Assembly: GCF_003265345.1 (NCBI RefSeq)
Contig: NZ_QFWW01000026.1
Coordinates: 581,778 to 645,777 of the forward strand
DNA: 64,000 bases
Direction: 5' to 3'
From: Lentzea terrae
GTDB taxonomy: Bacteria > Actinomycetota > Actinomycetes > Mycobacteriales > Pseudonocardiaceae
Shown here piece after piece: positions 50,392 through 60,221 of the stretch (position 1 is its first letter; each line of letters starts with the position of its first letter). A program made the position numbers and the translations under genes. A model generated the notes under the pieces. It was not told the DNA's origin. It was given only the letters and a program-made list of their open reading frames with translations, and ran no database searches.

Positions 50392-51966
50392 ATGCAACGC
50401 AAACTGACCGTGGTGCTGGCGCTGTCCAGCCTCGTCACCGCTGGAGCGGTCGGAGTCGCGACCGCCGACGCCGCAGAACTCCCCGTCTACGGCGTGAAGA
50501 GCGCCGGTCTCGACCAGGAGCAGGCCCAGCGACTGCAGAGGGCGTTCGGCCTCAAGGACGTCCAGCGATCCGAGTTCGGCGCGGTGTCCTTCGCGGACGA
50601 GCAGCGCTACCAGTACGTGCCCACCGTCGACAAAGGACAGGGCAAGCCCGACGAGGACGGCGAGCCCACGACGCTGACCGCGCTCGACGTCGACGCGCTC
50701 AAGCGCATCAAGGCCATCCCGACCGACGAGGCGGCGAAGCGCGCGCAGGAAGGTCTGCGGGCAGCGGGTGTGTTGCCGGCCAACGCAACGCCCACCGCGC
50801 AGCACACGACCTTCGAGCTGACCGACACCAACGGCCGCACCGCGCTCACGGCGAACCTCGACACGGCGGTGTCGTACACGTTCCAGCTCGGCGGTATTCC
50901 GCTGGAAGGTGAGGGCGCGAACATCCGCGTCGCGTTCGACGCGCTGGGCGTGACCGCCGTCAGCCACGCGAGCCGGACCTTCGCCCAGGCGGGCACGGTC
51001 AAGGTGCACGACCTGGCCACCGGCGCGCAGCTGTGCCAGAAGTTCCTCGGCGAGCAGGCACGGGCCAACTACGTCTACGTGGCCCCGCCGCTGGAGGACA
51101 AGGTCGACAAGATCGAGCCGTCGTTCCGGTGCACCGGCGGCAACGCCGACAAGGGCACGGCCCAGGCCATCACCCTGCCCGCGGCCGTCGGCGCCGAACT
51201 GCCCCAGCCGACCGAACCGCAGCCGCCGCGCCAGCAGACCGTGCAGGCGCAGGAGATCCGCGAGGTCGGCATGGAGGGCACCGGCAACTGCGCCGGCCTG
51301 CCCAACACCGTGGCCAACATCAACAGCTTCGACGCCGAGGCCGGTGCGCACGGCATCAACCGGAACTTCAAGTGGCTGGACCAGAACGCCTGGGAGAGCG
51401 ACTTCAAGGACCCGATGTTCGCGGGCGGCGACGACAACGACTGGGCCGATGACGTCGACATGACCTACTGGCAGGGCCACGGTTCCGGCACCGGCTTCTA
51501 CTTCACCGGCTGCTCCAACCACAACGACACCAAGCTCGCCAACACCGACGCGCGCTGGGGCCAGGAGGACGTTGAGTGGATGAGCCTCTTCACCTGCCTG
51601 ATCCTCGAGGACGTGACCGGCGGCCAGAACTGGGCGCAGCGCTGGGGCCAGGCGTTCCGCGGCCTGCACCAGATCAACAGCTTCACCACGATCAGCTACA
51701 ACTCGTCCAACCACGGCGGCAAGTTCGGGCACTACATGTGGCGCAACCCGTTCCTGTGGTGGAACAAGCCGATGAAGGTCCGCGATGCGTGGGCACAGGC
51801 CAGCATCGACACGCAGCCGGCCGAGGTGCGGTGGGCGACGATGGGTGTCTACAAGTACGCCACCGGTGAGTACGTCAACATCGACGACTACTTCCACGGC
51901 AAGGGCTCCGTCGGTCCGGACCTGCTGCCGAACGGCTGGTTCTGGCGGATCTCCGGCGCCAGCTAA
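50392..51966 (+). CDS. Secreted DUF6345-like protein
   Basis: 524 residues from ATG 50392 (GGGAGGG seven bases upstream). A signal peptide (VVLALSSLVTAGAVGVATAD) precedes an N-terminal mixed domain, a proline-rich linker near 280, and a C-terminal domain with MTYWQGHGSGTGFYFTGCSN and WMSLFTCLILEDVTGGQNWA. The last part resembles the DUF6345 family, with a HG and a C-x-I arrangement suggestive of caspase-like/gingipain peptidase folds. That link is my inference. The gene overlaps the convergent permease by four bases. Confidence 0.75.
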   Translation: MQRKLTVVLALSSLVTAGAVGVATADAAELPVYGVKSAGLDQEQAQRLQRAFGLKDVQRSEFGAVSFADEQRYQYVPTVDKGQGKPDEDGEPTTLTALDVDALKRIKAIPTDEAAKRAQEGLRAAGVLPANATPTAQHTTFELTDTNGRTALTANLDTAVSYTFQLGGIPLEGEGANIRVAFDALGVTAVSHASRTFAQAGTVKVHDLATGAQLCQKFLGEQARANYVYVAPPLEDKVDKIEPSFRCTGGNADKGTAQAITLPAAVGAELPQPTEPQPPRQQTVQAQEIREVGMEGTGNCAGLPNTVANINSFDAEAGAHGINRNFKWLDQNAWESDFKDPMFAGGDDNDWADDVDMTYWQGHGSGTGFYFTGCSNHNDTKLANTDARWGQEDVEWMSLFTCLILEDVTGGQNWAQRWGQAFRGLHQINSFTTISYNSSNHGGKFGHYMWRNPFLWWNKPMKVRDAWAQASIDTQPAEVRWATMGVYKYATGEYVNIDDYFHGKGSVGPDLLPNGWFWRISGAS

Positions 51967-53447
51967 CCGAGGTCCCGCACCCGAAGCCGTGCCACGCCAA
52001 CTGAAGTGAGCAGTGCAGCCACCGCCGCGAGCCCGAGCAGGGGCGCGGCGGTGAGCTGTTCCCCGGTCAGCACGCGCGGCAGGAAGTGGAACGGCGACAC
52101 CAGGTTCGCCACGCCGTACTCGATGCCCAGCGATGGACCCACGATCTCGCCGAACATGTTGACCACCAACCACACCACGAACGAGATCGCCGCCGCGGCA
52201 CGCGGCACGAACCCCACCGCGAGCATTGCCACCGCACCCACCACCAACGCGGCAGGCACCTGGAGCAACGCCGCGGTCAGCACGCGAAGATCACCCCGTC
52301 CGGCCGCGAGCCCGGCGACGGTCATCATCGCCAGCGTCCCCGCCACGGCCACGGACAGATGCCCAAAAGCCCACCGCATCCGCCCGATCGCCGTCGACAG
52401 CAACAGCTCCGCCCGCCCGGACACCTCGTCGGCCCGCAGCCGCAGCACCACGAGCACCGGGAACAACGCCGCCGCCCCACCCAGGCTGATCATGATCATC
52501 CAGAGCAACGTGTCCCCGAGCTCGCCGGTGCCGTATCGCCGCAGGAACTCGCTCATCGTCGGCGAGGCGCCGGCGATCGTGCCGTGCATCCCCGCTGCGA
52601 CGCCGCCCATGGTGGCTCCAGCAAGTGCGAACGCGCTCACCCATCCGATGAGCTGGGTCCGATGCACCCGCCACGGCACGTTGACGTCGCCACCCGCCTT
52701 CCCCGGCCGCACGGGCACCACGCCCGCCCCGAAGTCACGGCGCTGGTTCAGCCGGAACGCGACCAGCGTCAGCACCGCGGTGGCCACCAGCGGCACCACG
52801 ATCACCCAGCCGGACACCAGGAACAGGTGGCTCCAGCCGTTGGGGGAGAACCAGCGCGCCCACAGCACGCCGCTGCCGTCCGCCGCGAACCGCACGCCGT
52901 AGGTCACGCCCAACGTGCCGCACGCGATCAGATGCGCCGTCGAGGACCGTTCGGTGAGCTGGGCGGCGACTCCCGCCACGGCCGCGAACACCACGCCGGG
53001 TGCGGCCACCGCGAGCCCGAACCGGATTCCGCCGATCGCCGCCACCAGGGCGCCGATCGACAGCGACGCACCCATCGCCAGCGCCAGCGCGGACGTGAGC
53101 GGCGCGTACCGGGAGAGCGGCGTCGCGCGCAGCAGTTCCTGCCGGCCGGATTCCTCTTCGGCCCTGGTGTGCCGCAGCACGATGAGGATCGCCATCAACG
53201 CGGTCAGGGTGAACGCGATGTCGCCGATCTTCCACAGGATCAGGCCGTGGAGGGTCGGCGCGGTCAGCTGGCCGGTGAACGCGGTCAGCGCGGCGTTGCC
53301 CGCCACCTCGCGTGCGAAGGAGAGGGCGGCTTCCGGAGTCGGGAACATCCGGGTGTACTGCCCGGTGGTGCTGAGGACCACGCCCGCGATCAACACGACC
53401 CAGGAAGGCAACAAGACCCGGTCGCGGCGCAGCAGGAACCGTAACAT
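51963..53447 (-). CDS. ABC transporter permease (antibiotic-export type)
   Basis: 494 residues with about twelve hydrophobic helices in two homologous halves; each half has an E-x-S/G-R-x-E-L-L loop (EEESGRQELLRATPLSRYAP and DEVSGRAELLLSTAIGRMRW). This is the fused permease type found with a separate ATPase in actinomycete drug exporters. No ATPase or regulator gene is adjacent on this strand, so the ATPase must be elsewhere or lost. Confidence 0.85.
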   Translation of the reverse strand: MLRFLLRRDRVLLPSWVVLIAGVVLSTTGQYTRMFPTPEAALSFAREVAGNAALTAFTGQLTAPTLHGLILWKIGDIAFTLTALMAILIVLRHTRAEEESGRQELLRATPLSRYAPLTSALALAMGASLSIGALVAAIGGIRFGLAVAAPGVVFAAVAGVAAQLTERSSTAHLIACGTLGVTYGVRFAADGSGVLWARWFSPNGWSHLFLVSGWVIVVPLVATAVLTLVAFRLNQRRDFGAGVVPVRPGKAGGDVNVPWRVHRTQLIGWVSAFALAGATMGGVAAGMHGTIAGASPTMSEFLRRYGTGELGDTLLWMIMISLGGAAALFPVLVVLRLRADEVSGRAELLLSTAIGRMRWAFGHLSVAVAGTLAMMTVAGLAAGRGDLRVLTAALLQVPAALVVGAVAMLAVGFVPRAAAAISFVVWLVVNMFGEIVGPSLGIEYGVANLVSPFHFLPRVLTGEQLTAAPLLGLAAVAALLTSVGVARLRVRDLG

Positions 53448-53522
53448 TCTTCAGAAGCTACACATGTTTCACAAAGTTGTGAAGAGACGAGCCCGTGTGA
53501 GCGGCCGGGCTAAGTTGTGGCG

Positions 53523-54146
53523 GTGTCGAACGGGGGACCCGTGGAATCTTCTGGTGATGAGTCTTCGCTCATGAGCGACCCGAAGTTCGCTGCCGAGTTC
53601 GCCCTGGCGGAGTACAAGACCCTGCGCGACGAGATCCTCAAGAAGATGGACCACCGAACGTCGTTGGTGGTCTGTTCGGTGACGGTCAGCTGCGCCGTGC
53701 TGGGCTTCGGCGTCGACAAGAGGAGCGGGCCACTGCTGCTCGTGTCGCCGCTGATCTCCTTGCTGCTGGGCATCTTCATCCTGTTTCACAACACCCAGAT
53801 CGCGGCGGCCTCGGCGTACCTGCGCAAGACGTTCGACGAGCCGTTGTCGGCGGGAGCTCGCGGTGTGCCCGGATGGCACATCCCCGCGGTCGAACCCGGG
53901 AGTCGCCCCGGTCAGCGAGTGCTGGCGAACCACCTCCCGCTGGTCCTCATCGCCACCGCACCCGCACTGGTGGCCATCCCGCTGGCGCTCGCGAATCCGA
54001 ACTGGGTCGTCTGGGTGATCCTCGCCGTCGACGGCGGCCTGCTCGCGATCTACCTGACCCTGCTCCTCAGGTGCCGGGCTCAGCGCTTGGCGGGGCGTCC
54101 CGAAGGCATCCGCAGCACCGGCCGGAACGGCGCCCCCGCGTTGTAG
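53523..54146 (+). CDS. Membrane protein with four predicted helices
   Basis: 207 residues from GTG 53523 (ATG at 53571 is the alternative). Helices appear near 57-75 and 80-95 (SLVVCSVTVSCAVLGFGV; LLLVSPLISLLLGIFILF) and near 142-185 (PLVLIATAPALVAIPLAL; WVILAVDGGLLAIYLTLLL). No family recognised. It converges on and overlaps the ParB-like gene by 67 bp. Confidence 0.75.
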   Translation: MSNGGPVESSGDESSLMSDPKFAAEFALAEYKTLRDEILKKMDHRTSLVVCSVTVSCAVLGFGVDKRSGPLLLVSPLISLLLGIFILFHNTQIAAASAYLRKTFDEPLSAGARGVPGWHIPAVEPGSRPGQRVLANHLPLVLIATAPALVAIPLALANPNWVVWVILAVDGGLLAIYLTLLLRCRAQRLAGRPEGIRSTGRNGAPAL

Positions 54147-54412
54147 AGCTCCTCCAACTCGGTCACGTAAGCCAGCACCGCGGGATTCACGATGTCGGCC
54201 AGGGACCGCACCCCGGCCTGAGGCTCGTAGGAAGCCAGATAGGTGGCCGCCGCACGCGCGCGCTCGAGCACCGAGCGGTCGAAGTTGATCGTCCGCTGGA
54301 CCCGGCGCCGGGATTGCGCGCCCTCCCCGGTAGGCTCGTCCACGCCTGGAGCACTAGGGGAGGCTGTGATTCCGTCCACACTTCCGTCCGGCGCGAGGTC
54401 AGGTTCGAGCAT
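54080..54412 (-). CDS. ParB-like/ribbon-helix-helix DNA-binding protein
   Basis: 110 residues from ATG 54412 with GGAGA upstream. An acidic, disordered N-terminus is followed by SRRRVQRTINFDRSVLERAR, a probable beta-strand plus helix of a ribbon-helix-helix type, and helices to the end. Similar small proteins lie next to chromosomal type IV secretion-like loci in actinobacteria. It is divergent from that locus and may regulate it; a partition role is unlikely without a ParA. Confidence 0.65.
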   Translation of the reverse strand: MLEPDLAPDGSVDGITASPSAPGVDEPTGEGAQSRRRVQRTINFDRSVLERARAAATYLASYEPQAGVRSLADIVNPAVLAYVTELEELYNAGAPFRPVLRMPSGRPAKR

Positions 54413-54758
54413 GGGCGAATCTCCTCGGAGTCGTCGCTTCGGACCGCGCACCTCAAGGGGCCGCGAACCGGCCGATCAGGGCGTTCACATGGGTGGACAC
54501 GTGCGCATGTTTAGGACGCACGCACTGTGTGTGACCAGGGCGTTCGCAGTCGGGTGAACATTGCCAGCGACGGAGAGAATCTTGGTCCGGGTGTTCCCCA
54601 CTGACGTCTCCTCGGTGATGATGTGTCGGCCAGATTAGACGTAATTCTCCCCAGGGGGAACGGCCAGATGATCTACAGCCCGCTCCAACAGCTTCACACG
54701 ACGTGACGAACTCGTGTTCTACTCGTAGCGCAAGCCCGAGCGCACTCTGGAGTACTTA
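54413..54758. other. 346-bp intergenic region upstream of the secretion-like locus
   Basis: No gene seen. It must hold the divergent promoters for the ParB-like gene and the plus-strand operon. Short inverse words such as ACACGTGCGCATG and repeated GCACGCAC/GTGTGTG occur near 54497-54534; no consensus promoter is convincing. Confidence 0.5.
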
Positions 54759-55037
54759 ATGACCGCCATGGACCTGGTGACACTCGCTCAGCAGCAGCCG
54801 ACGGTGCCGGGCACAGGCAATGTCCGCGGCTGGATCCTGGACAACATCGTTCCGCTGCTCCTGCTCACCGTCGCGCTCCTCCTGCTCTGGCTCGGAGGTG
54901 GCAAAGGTGACAACGCGGGTGTCATGCGCCGCCTCGGTGGCGTGATCGTCGCGCTGGCCATCATCGGCCTCGCCGTCACGACCGACGCGGGCTCGAACAT
55001 CGGCAAGTGGCTCGCCGGCTTGTTCGTCGGAGGCTGA
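54759..55037 (+). CDS. Small membrane protein, VirB2/pilin-like position
   Basis: 92 residues; ATG 54759 has GGAG six bases upstream. Two hydrophobic helices (IVPLLLLTVALLLLWLGGG and LGGVIVALAIIGLAVT) with a short N-terminal stretch ending near PGTGNVRGW. The two-helix layout and first position in the operon resemble VirB2/TrbC-type pilin subunits, but no signature proves it. Confidence 0.7.
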   Translation: MTAMDLVTLAQQQPTVPGTGNVRGWILDNIVPLLLLTVALLLLWLGGGKGDNAGVMRRLGGVIVALAIIGLAVTTDAGSNIGKWLAGLFVGG

Positions 55038-55040
55038 CAC

Positions 55041-55511
55041 GTGCGGGTTCGCACTGACGACGAGGTCTACCGGGTCGACGCCGTCTGGCTCGGGCCGCCC
55101 AAAGCGACTTTTCCCTGGCGCGCGCGATACGTCGCGTGGGGTGTCGGGATCGTCGTTTTCCTCGTCGTACTCACGATCGAACGCCAGATGGGAGTCGGCT
55201 TCGGGTTCTTCTCGACGGCCTGGGCCCTCGTGGCGACGATCATCCTCACTCGCTTCATCACCCAGCGGATCAGTCATGAACGGCCGCTCACGGCCGTCAT
55301 GTCGATGTGGGTCCGCGAGCTCACCGCACCTCGAGAACGCACGGCAAGCGCCGGCGGAGCGGCCAGCGCCGCCCGGATCCGGGTCAGTCCGCAGCGGCCT
55401 CGTCCCAAGTTGAGCAAGAAACAACGGGCGAGACAGCAGGCGCAGCCCCGCCGGACGTCAGCCAGCCGTAAGAAGGAGGTTCGCGGTGTTCGGACGCCGG
55501 CGAGACCGTGA
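55041..55511 (+). CDS. Small membrane protein, VirB3/PrgI-like position
   Basis: 156 residues from a GTG. Two helices near 32-50 and 58-75 (AWGVGIVVFLVVLTI; FFSTAWALVATIILTRFI) precede a basic, lysine/arginine-rich tail. The place directly before a VirB4-like ATPase fits VirB3/PrgI-type inner-membrane subunits. The 3' end overlaps the ATPase start by 26 bases. Confidence 0.7.
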   Translation: MRVRTDDEVYRVDAVWLGPPKATFPWRARYVAWGVGIVVFLVVLTIERQMGVGFGFFSTAWALVATIILTRFITQRISHERPLTAVMSMWVRELTAPRERTASAGGAASAARIRVSPQRPRPKLSKKQRARQQAQPRRTSASRKKEVRGVRTPARP

Positions 55512-58344
55512 CCGTCGCTCCGCCCAGCACATCGCGCAGCACGCCGCGGCCGACCCCCGTGAGCGTGACCGCGCCTCGTACTCCAAGCGCGGCCGTCGCC
55601 TGCCCGGCGAGCAGGCCGTGCCGAGCTACACGCCGTCGATCGCGGCCCGCAGCATCGACGGCCACCTGCTGCGCACCGGCCAGGAGGTCTACGCCTGGTA
55701 CCGGCTCGCGCCGCAGCGCTGGTCGTTCCGCAGCGACTCGCAGCGCCAGGACCTGATCGCCGCCATCGCGGGCCAGTACGCCGAGCTGCAGGGCCGCTGG
55801 ATGCACCTGCGGGTGACGACGAGGCCGTACCCGATCCGCATGTGGGCCGAGGCGCACGTGCACAACGCCGTCAAGCGCCTGCCGGACACGCCCGGCACGC
55901 TGTCGTTCGACGACTACATGGTCGGCGAGCAGCAGCAGCTCATGGGCCGTTCGATGGCCGAGAAAGAGGTCTACCTGGGCGTCCAGGTGCAGACCCGCAA
56001 CATGATGGACCGCGCCGTCGAACGCGCCGCCCCCGTGCTGCGCAAGGTCTTCCCGGATGCCGTGGACGCCGAGCTCGTCGCGCTGGACTCCGAGGTCGAG
56101 CACCTCGACCAGGTCATCGGCTCCGCGGGACTCGAAGGCCGTCCCGCGACGGCCGAGGAGATGTCCTGGCTGATGCACCGGTCGTGCTCGCTGGGCCTGC
56201 CCGCGCCGCGCAACCTGCCCGCCGTGCCGGGTGCCGCGTGGGAACCGGAGGACCTCGCGTCCTTCACCGACGCCGCGGACTTCCACCAGGAGCCGTACTC
56301 GCCGACGGTGACCGTGCGCGGCCGCACCGGCTCGAACGCGGGCATCAAGCGGCACGTCGCGGTGCTGACGGTCGGGCTGATGCACGGCCTGCAGATCCCC
56401 GAGGTCGACGACCCGTGGGTGCAGCGCGCCGACCGGCTCCCGGCGAGTGTGGAGTGGTCCGCACGAATCTACGTGCGCAAGCCGGAAGAGGTGTCCGGCG
56501 AGCTCTCGCGCCAGATGAGCAAGGTGCGCTCGCAGGTCCGCCACTACACCGACGAGCACGAGCTCGACCCGCCGCAGTCGCTGGCCCGCCAGGCCGGGCG
56601 CGTGCTGGAGATCGACGACGAGATGACGTCGGGCTTCACCGCGCTGGGCACCCGGGTGCGCAGCTGGTGGCGCCTGGCCGTCTCCGGTCCGACCGAGCGC
56701 GAGGCGCTGAGGCTCGCCCAGTCGTTGCTGGAGCTGTACAAGCCGAAGATCGCGATCGAGCACCCCGAGGCGCAGTACGCGATCGCCCGTGAGTTCATCC
56801 CCGGCGAACCGCTGTCCAACGGTGCGTACCTGCGCCGCGGCAGCGTGTTGTGGGCGGCGAGCGCTGTTCCCACGGCGACGGCCGAGGTCGGTGACCGCCG
56901 CGGCATCCTGTTGGGCGAGACCGTCACGGCCACCCGCCGCCCGGTCGCGTGGGACCCGTGGATGGCGCAGGAGCTGCGGGACGCCTCTGGTCTGACGGCG
57001 ATGGTCGCGGGCCTGGGTGCGGGTAAGTCGTTCCTCGGCGGCGGCATGGTCTACAAGACGCTGCGGGCCGGCGCGCACTGGACGTTGCTCGACCCGTCCG
57101 GCCCGCTGTCCGCGCTGTGCGACCTGCCGGAGCTGCGCCCGTACGCGCGGCCGATCAACCTGCTCAACGCCCAGCCCGGGATTCTGAATCCGTACCGGGT
57201 GGTCGCCGAGCCGATGATCGAGCACTTCCTCGACGAGGAAGATCCCGAACGCGCGTGGCGCCGCGAGAAGGCGCTGGCGGCGGCGACCCGTCGTCGTCTG
57301 GTGCTGGACGTGCTCACCGGTTTGCTGCCGTTCGAGGTCGCGCGACTGCCGCAGACGCGCATCGTGCTGCTGCGTGCCGTCCGCACGGTCGGTGGCCGCT
57401 TCGACGCACACCCCGGTCTCGTCTTCGAGGCGTTGCGCCGCGACGCGTCCGAGCACCACGAGCACGCCGTCGTCGTCGCGGACTTCCTCGACGAGATGCG
57501 CGAGCGCATGTCGTTGCTGATTCCCGAGGAGAACCACGACCCGTACAACGAGGTGCGCGACGACCGCCTCACCGTCCTCACCATGGCGGGCCTGAACCTG
57601 CCCAAGGACGGCGTCGGCCGCGAGCACTGGACGGACGCGGAGTCGCTCGGCGTCGAGATGCTGAACCTCGCCGCCTGGCTCACCCAGCGTTCGATCTACG
57701 AGAAGCCGAAGGACCAACGCAAGGGCGTCTGGATCGACGAGGCGTTCTTCCTCTCGGAGGTCCCGACCGGTCGTGTGCTGATGAACCGCTTCGCGCGTGA
57801 CTCGCGAAAGTGGAACGTCCGCGTCCTCTTGTCATCTCAGATCCCCGCGGACTTCCTGCGGATCCAGGGCTTCGTAGCACTGCTCGACTCGGTCTTCGTC
57901 GGCCGGCTCGACGACGACCAGGCGCAGGCGGATGCGTTGCGGCTGCTCAAGGTTCCGGTCGGAGCCGGGTACGAGCAGGTGATCGCGTCGCTCGGCCGCC
58001 GCCCCGGTGGCGAGCGCACCGCGACCGAACGCGACCGCGCGCCGCGGCAGTTCGTCTTCGGTGACGGTGCCGGCGGTGTCGAGCGCATCCGCATCGACTT
58101 CAGCGGCCCGCACCTCGAACACCTGCGCAACGCCCTCGACACGACCCCGGACGCCAAGCGCGGCAACGGTTCCGGCGAGCTCGTGAAGACGGACGACCAC
58201 GCGGCTCCGCAGCCGCCCGCCTACGTGCCCGACGAGATCGACGACGAACTGGCGGCGGACATGGAGCTCGGACTGACGGAGGACGAGGCCCATCTCGTGG
58301 GCCACGGTGACGGCACCAACCGCCACCGGGACGGCGCCGCATGA
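55486..58344 (+). CDS. VirB4-like type IV secretion ATPase
   Basis: 952 residues from a GTG. Walker A GLGAGKSFLGGG is at about 509-520, with a Walker B-like GVWIDEAFFL and a downstream LLSSQIPADFLRIQG motif, in the order typical of VirB4/TraC/SCO6880-like ATPases. The N-terminal 480 residues form the membrane-associated VirB4 region. It would energise assembly of a transfer or secretion apparatus. Overlaps the next gene by four bases. Confidence 0.87.
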   Translation: MFGRRRDRDRRSAQHIAQHAAADPRERDRASYSKRGRRLPGEQAVPSYTPSIAARSIDGHLLRTGQEVYAWYRLAPQRWSFRSDSQRQDLIAAIAGQYAELQGRWMHLRVTTRPYPIRMWAEAHVHNAVKRLPDTPGTLSFDDYMVGEQQQLMGRSMAEKEVYLGVQVQTRNMMDRAVERAAPVLRKVFPDAVDAELVALDSEVEHLDQVIGSAGLEGRPATAEEMSWLMHRSCSLGLPAPRNLPAVPGAAWEPEDLASFTDAADFHQEPYSPTVTVRGRTGSNAGIKRHVAVLTVGLMHGLQIPEVDDPWVQRADRLPASVEWSARIYVRKPEEVSGELSRQMSKVRSQVRHYTDEHELDPPQSLARQAGRVLEIDDEMTSGFTALGTRVRSWWRLAVSGPTEREALRLAQSLLELYKPKIAIEHPEAQYAIAREFIPGEPLSNGAYLRRGSVLWAASAVPTATAEVGDRRGILLGETVTATRRPVAWDPWMAQELRDASGLTAMVAGLGAGKSFLGGGMVYKTLRAGAHWTLLDPSGPLSALCDLPELRPYARPINLLNAQPGILNPYRVVAEPMIEHFLDEEDPERAWRREKALAAATRRRLVLDVLTGLLPFEVARLPQTRIVLLRAVRTVGGRFDAHPGLVFEALRRDASEHHEHAVVVADFLDEMRERMSLLIPEENHDPYNEVRDDRLTVLTMAGLNLPKDGVGREHWTDAESLGVEMLNLAAWLTQRSIYEKPKDQRKGVWIDEAFFLSEVPTGRVLMNRFARDSRKWNVRVLLSSQIPADFLRIQGFVALLDSVFVGRLDDDQAQADALRLLKVPVGAGYEQVIASLGRRPGGERTATERDRAPRQFVFGDGAGGVERIRIDFSGPHLEHLRNALDTTPDAKRGNGSGELVKTDDHAAPQPPAYVPDEIDDELAADMELGLTEDEAHLVGHGDGTNRHRDGAA

Positions 58345-60206
58345 CGGCGCTGACGATCGTGCTCGCGATCGCCGCCTTGCTCTGGGCGAGGCGGCGGTTC
58401 GCAGTGCGCATGTCAGCTCGCACGAGGTCGGTCGGCCTCGTGGCGGCGATCCTGGCGTTGCAGGTGGTACTGGGTGCCCCGATGGCGCACGCCCAATCCT
58501 GTGGCGACCCACCAAATCCGGAACGGCCGGGCGCGGGCATGGTCGGCGCGCTCGACCCGCCCGTCGGCAACGGCCTGCCCGGCTCGCCGTACCTCGACTA
58601 CGGCTACGCGGGCATGGTCTGGCACACCTACACGACCAAGTGCAACGTCGTCCCGGACGCCAACGCCACGATCGACACGTGGGCGGGCAACGAGCTCTTC
58701 AGCATCGGCAAGAACATCGTCGGTGCCACGAACGCGTTGCACTACACGGTGATGGGCCGCGGCCTGCTGGTCCCGCTGGACGACGCCGTGAAGAACGGCG
58801 TGCAGAAGGTCTACGACAACGTCTACCTGCGCTGGTTCGGCCTGGTGGCGTTGATCCTGGCGATCCTGATGTTCCGGCAGATCTGGACCGGCGACTTCGC
58901 CACGATCTCCAAACGCGGGCTCTGGGCGTTGGCCGCCATGTGGCTGGCGACGTCCACCTTGGCGCTACCGCAGTTCTACAACCTCCTCGACAACACGCTG
59001 GTCTCCAAGACATCGGAGATCCAGGCCGGGTTCATCGAGGCGCCTGAGGAACAAGGCACACTCCACGTCCTGCCAACGAAACTGCACGACGCCGTCGTCT
59101 ACCAAAGCTGGCTGCGCGGCGCGTTCGGCACGCCGGAAGCACCGCAGGCGGCGGAGTTCGGCCCGCGCATCCTGAAGACGCAGGCGTGGTCGACGTCGGA
59201 GATCGCCGAGCACAAGGACGCGGACCAGGCGGCGCTGGAGGCCAAGAAGGCCGAGTGGAAGGCGTTGGAGGCTCAGCTCGGCACTGCGAAGGGCTACTTC
59301 GACGGCACCGACGGCAGCCGCACCGGCGCCGGTTTCCTGGCACTGCTGCAGTCCATCGCGTTCTCACTGTTCCAGCTGTTCGCGAAGGCCGCGGTGCTGC
59401 TGGCCCAGCTGCTGCTGCGCATTCTGACCTTGGCCGGGCCGCTCATCGGTCTGGTCGCGCTGCTCCACCACGACCTGCTGCGCAAGGTCGCCCGCGCGGC
59501 CGCCGTGACGGTGTTCAACGTGCTGGTGCTCGCAGTGCTCGCGGGCGTCCACGCGTTGCTGCTGCAGGCGATCTTCAACGCCACCGGGCTCTCGTTGCTG
59601 ACGCGCACGTTGCTCGGACTGATGCTGACCCTGGTGTGCTTCGTGATCGGCAAACCGTTGCGCCGCATGTGGCAGATGGTCGAGATGTCGGTCGGCTCCG
59701 CCGGCAACGTCCTGCCGATGAGCGGCGGCGTTTGGTCGAAGATGATGGGCCGCAGGAAGTCCGCGGGCCCGACGCCGCAGGACGAGTTCTGGGAGTCCGT
59801 GCGGGAGAACGACACCGACGGCGACGAGGTCCCGCAGCGCGGTCGCGGCCGCGTGCGCCCGGAGGCCTCCAGCCCGGTCATGGCCACGGCACAGCGACTC
59901 GACCGAAACGGCCAGCCCGGCCAGATCGTGAGCGGCGGCGACGGCTACGGCGTGCGGGCCGGCTCATTGCCCGCGGGTTCGGGCCCGGCGGCGTTGCCGG
60001 TCGGCCGGTCACGCGTGGTGGACAGCCCACCGGTCACCGACCGGCAGTGGGACCGGGTCGACGACGCGGTGCTCGTGCCGTCGCGGTCCAGCAGCTACTC
60101 GGGGCCGGTGCAGGAGCCTCGCAGGGCCGAGACAGAAGTGGTGGCAGGGCGTCAGGTGCACGTGATCTACCGACCGTCGCGCGGTTTCGAAGTCCGGGAC
60201 AACTAG
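58341..60206 (+). CDS. Polytopic membrane protein, VirB6/TrbL-like
   Basis: 621 residues. A signal-like helix (VGLVAAILALQVVLGAPMAH) is followed by a soluble loop, helices near 170-215, a coiled-coil segment (DQAALEAKKAEWKALEAQLG), four to five helices at about 330-440, and a long Ser/Arg/Pro-rich cytoplasmic tail ending VIYRPSRGFEV. This layout fits VirB6/TrbL channel components. Identification is by topology and context. Confidence 0.75.
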   Translation: MTALTIVLAIAALLWARRRFAVRMSARTRSVGLVAAILALQVVLGAPMAHAQSCGDPPNPERPGAGMVGALDPPVGNGLPGSPYLDYGYAGMVWHTYTTKCNVVPDANATIDTWAGNELFSIGKNIVGATNALHYTVMGRGLLVPLDDAVKNGVQKVYDNVYLRWFGLVALILAILMFRQIWTGDFATISKRGLWALAAMWLATSTLALPQFYNLLDNTLVSKTSEIQAGFIEAPEEQGTLHVLPTKLHDAVVYQSWLRGAFGTPEAPQAAEFGPRILKTQAWSTSEIAEHKDADQAALEAKKAEWKALEAQLGTAKGYFDGTDGSRTGAGFLALLQSIAFSLFQLFAKAAVLLAQLLLRILTLAGPLIGLVALLHHDLLRKVARAAAVTVFNVLVLAVLAGVHALLLQAIFNATGLSLLTRTLLGLMLTLVCFVIGKPLRRMWQMVEMSVGSAGNVLPMSGGVWSKMMGRRKSAGPTPQDEFWESVRENDTDGDEVPQRGRGRVRPEASSPVMATAQRLDRNGQPGQIVSGGDGYGVRAGSLPAGSGPAALPVGRSRVVDSPPVTDRQWDRVDDAVLVPSRSSSYSGPVQEPRRAETEVVAGRQVHVIYRPSRGFEVRDN

Positions 60207-60221
60207 AGAGGGGGACGTTAA

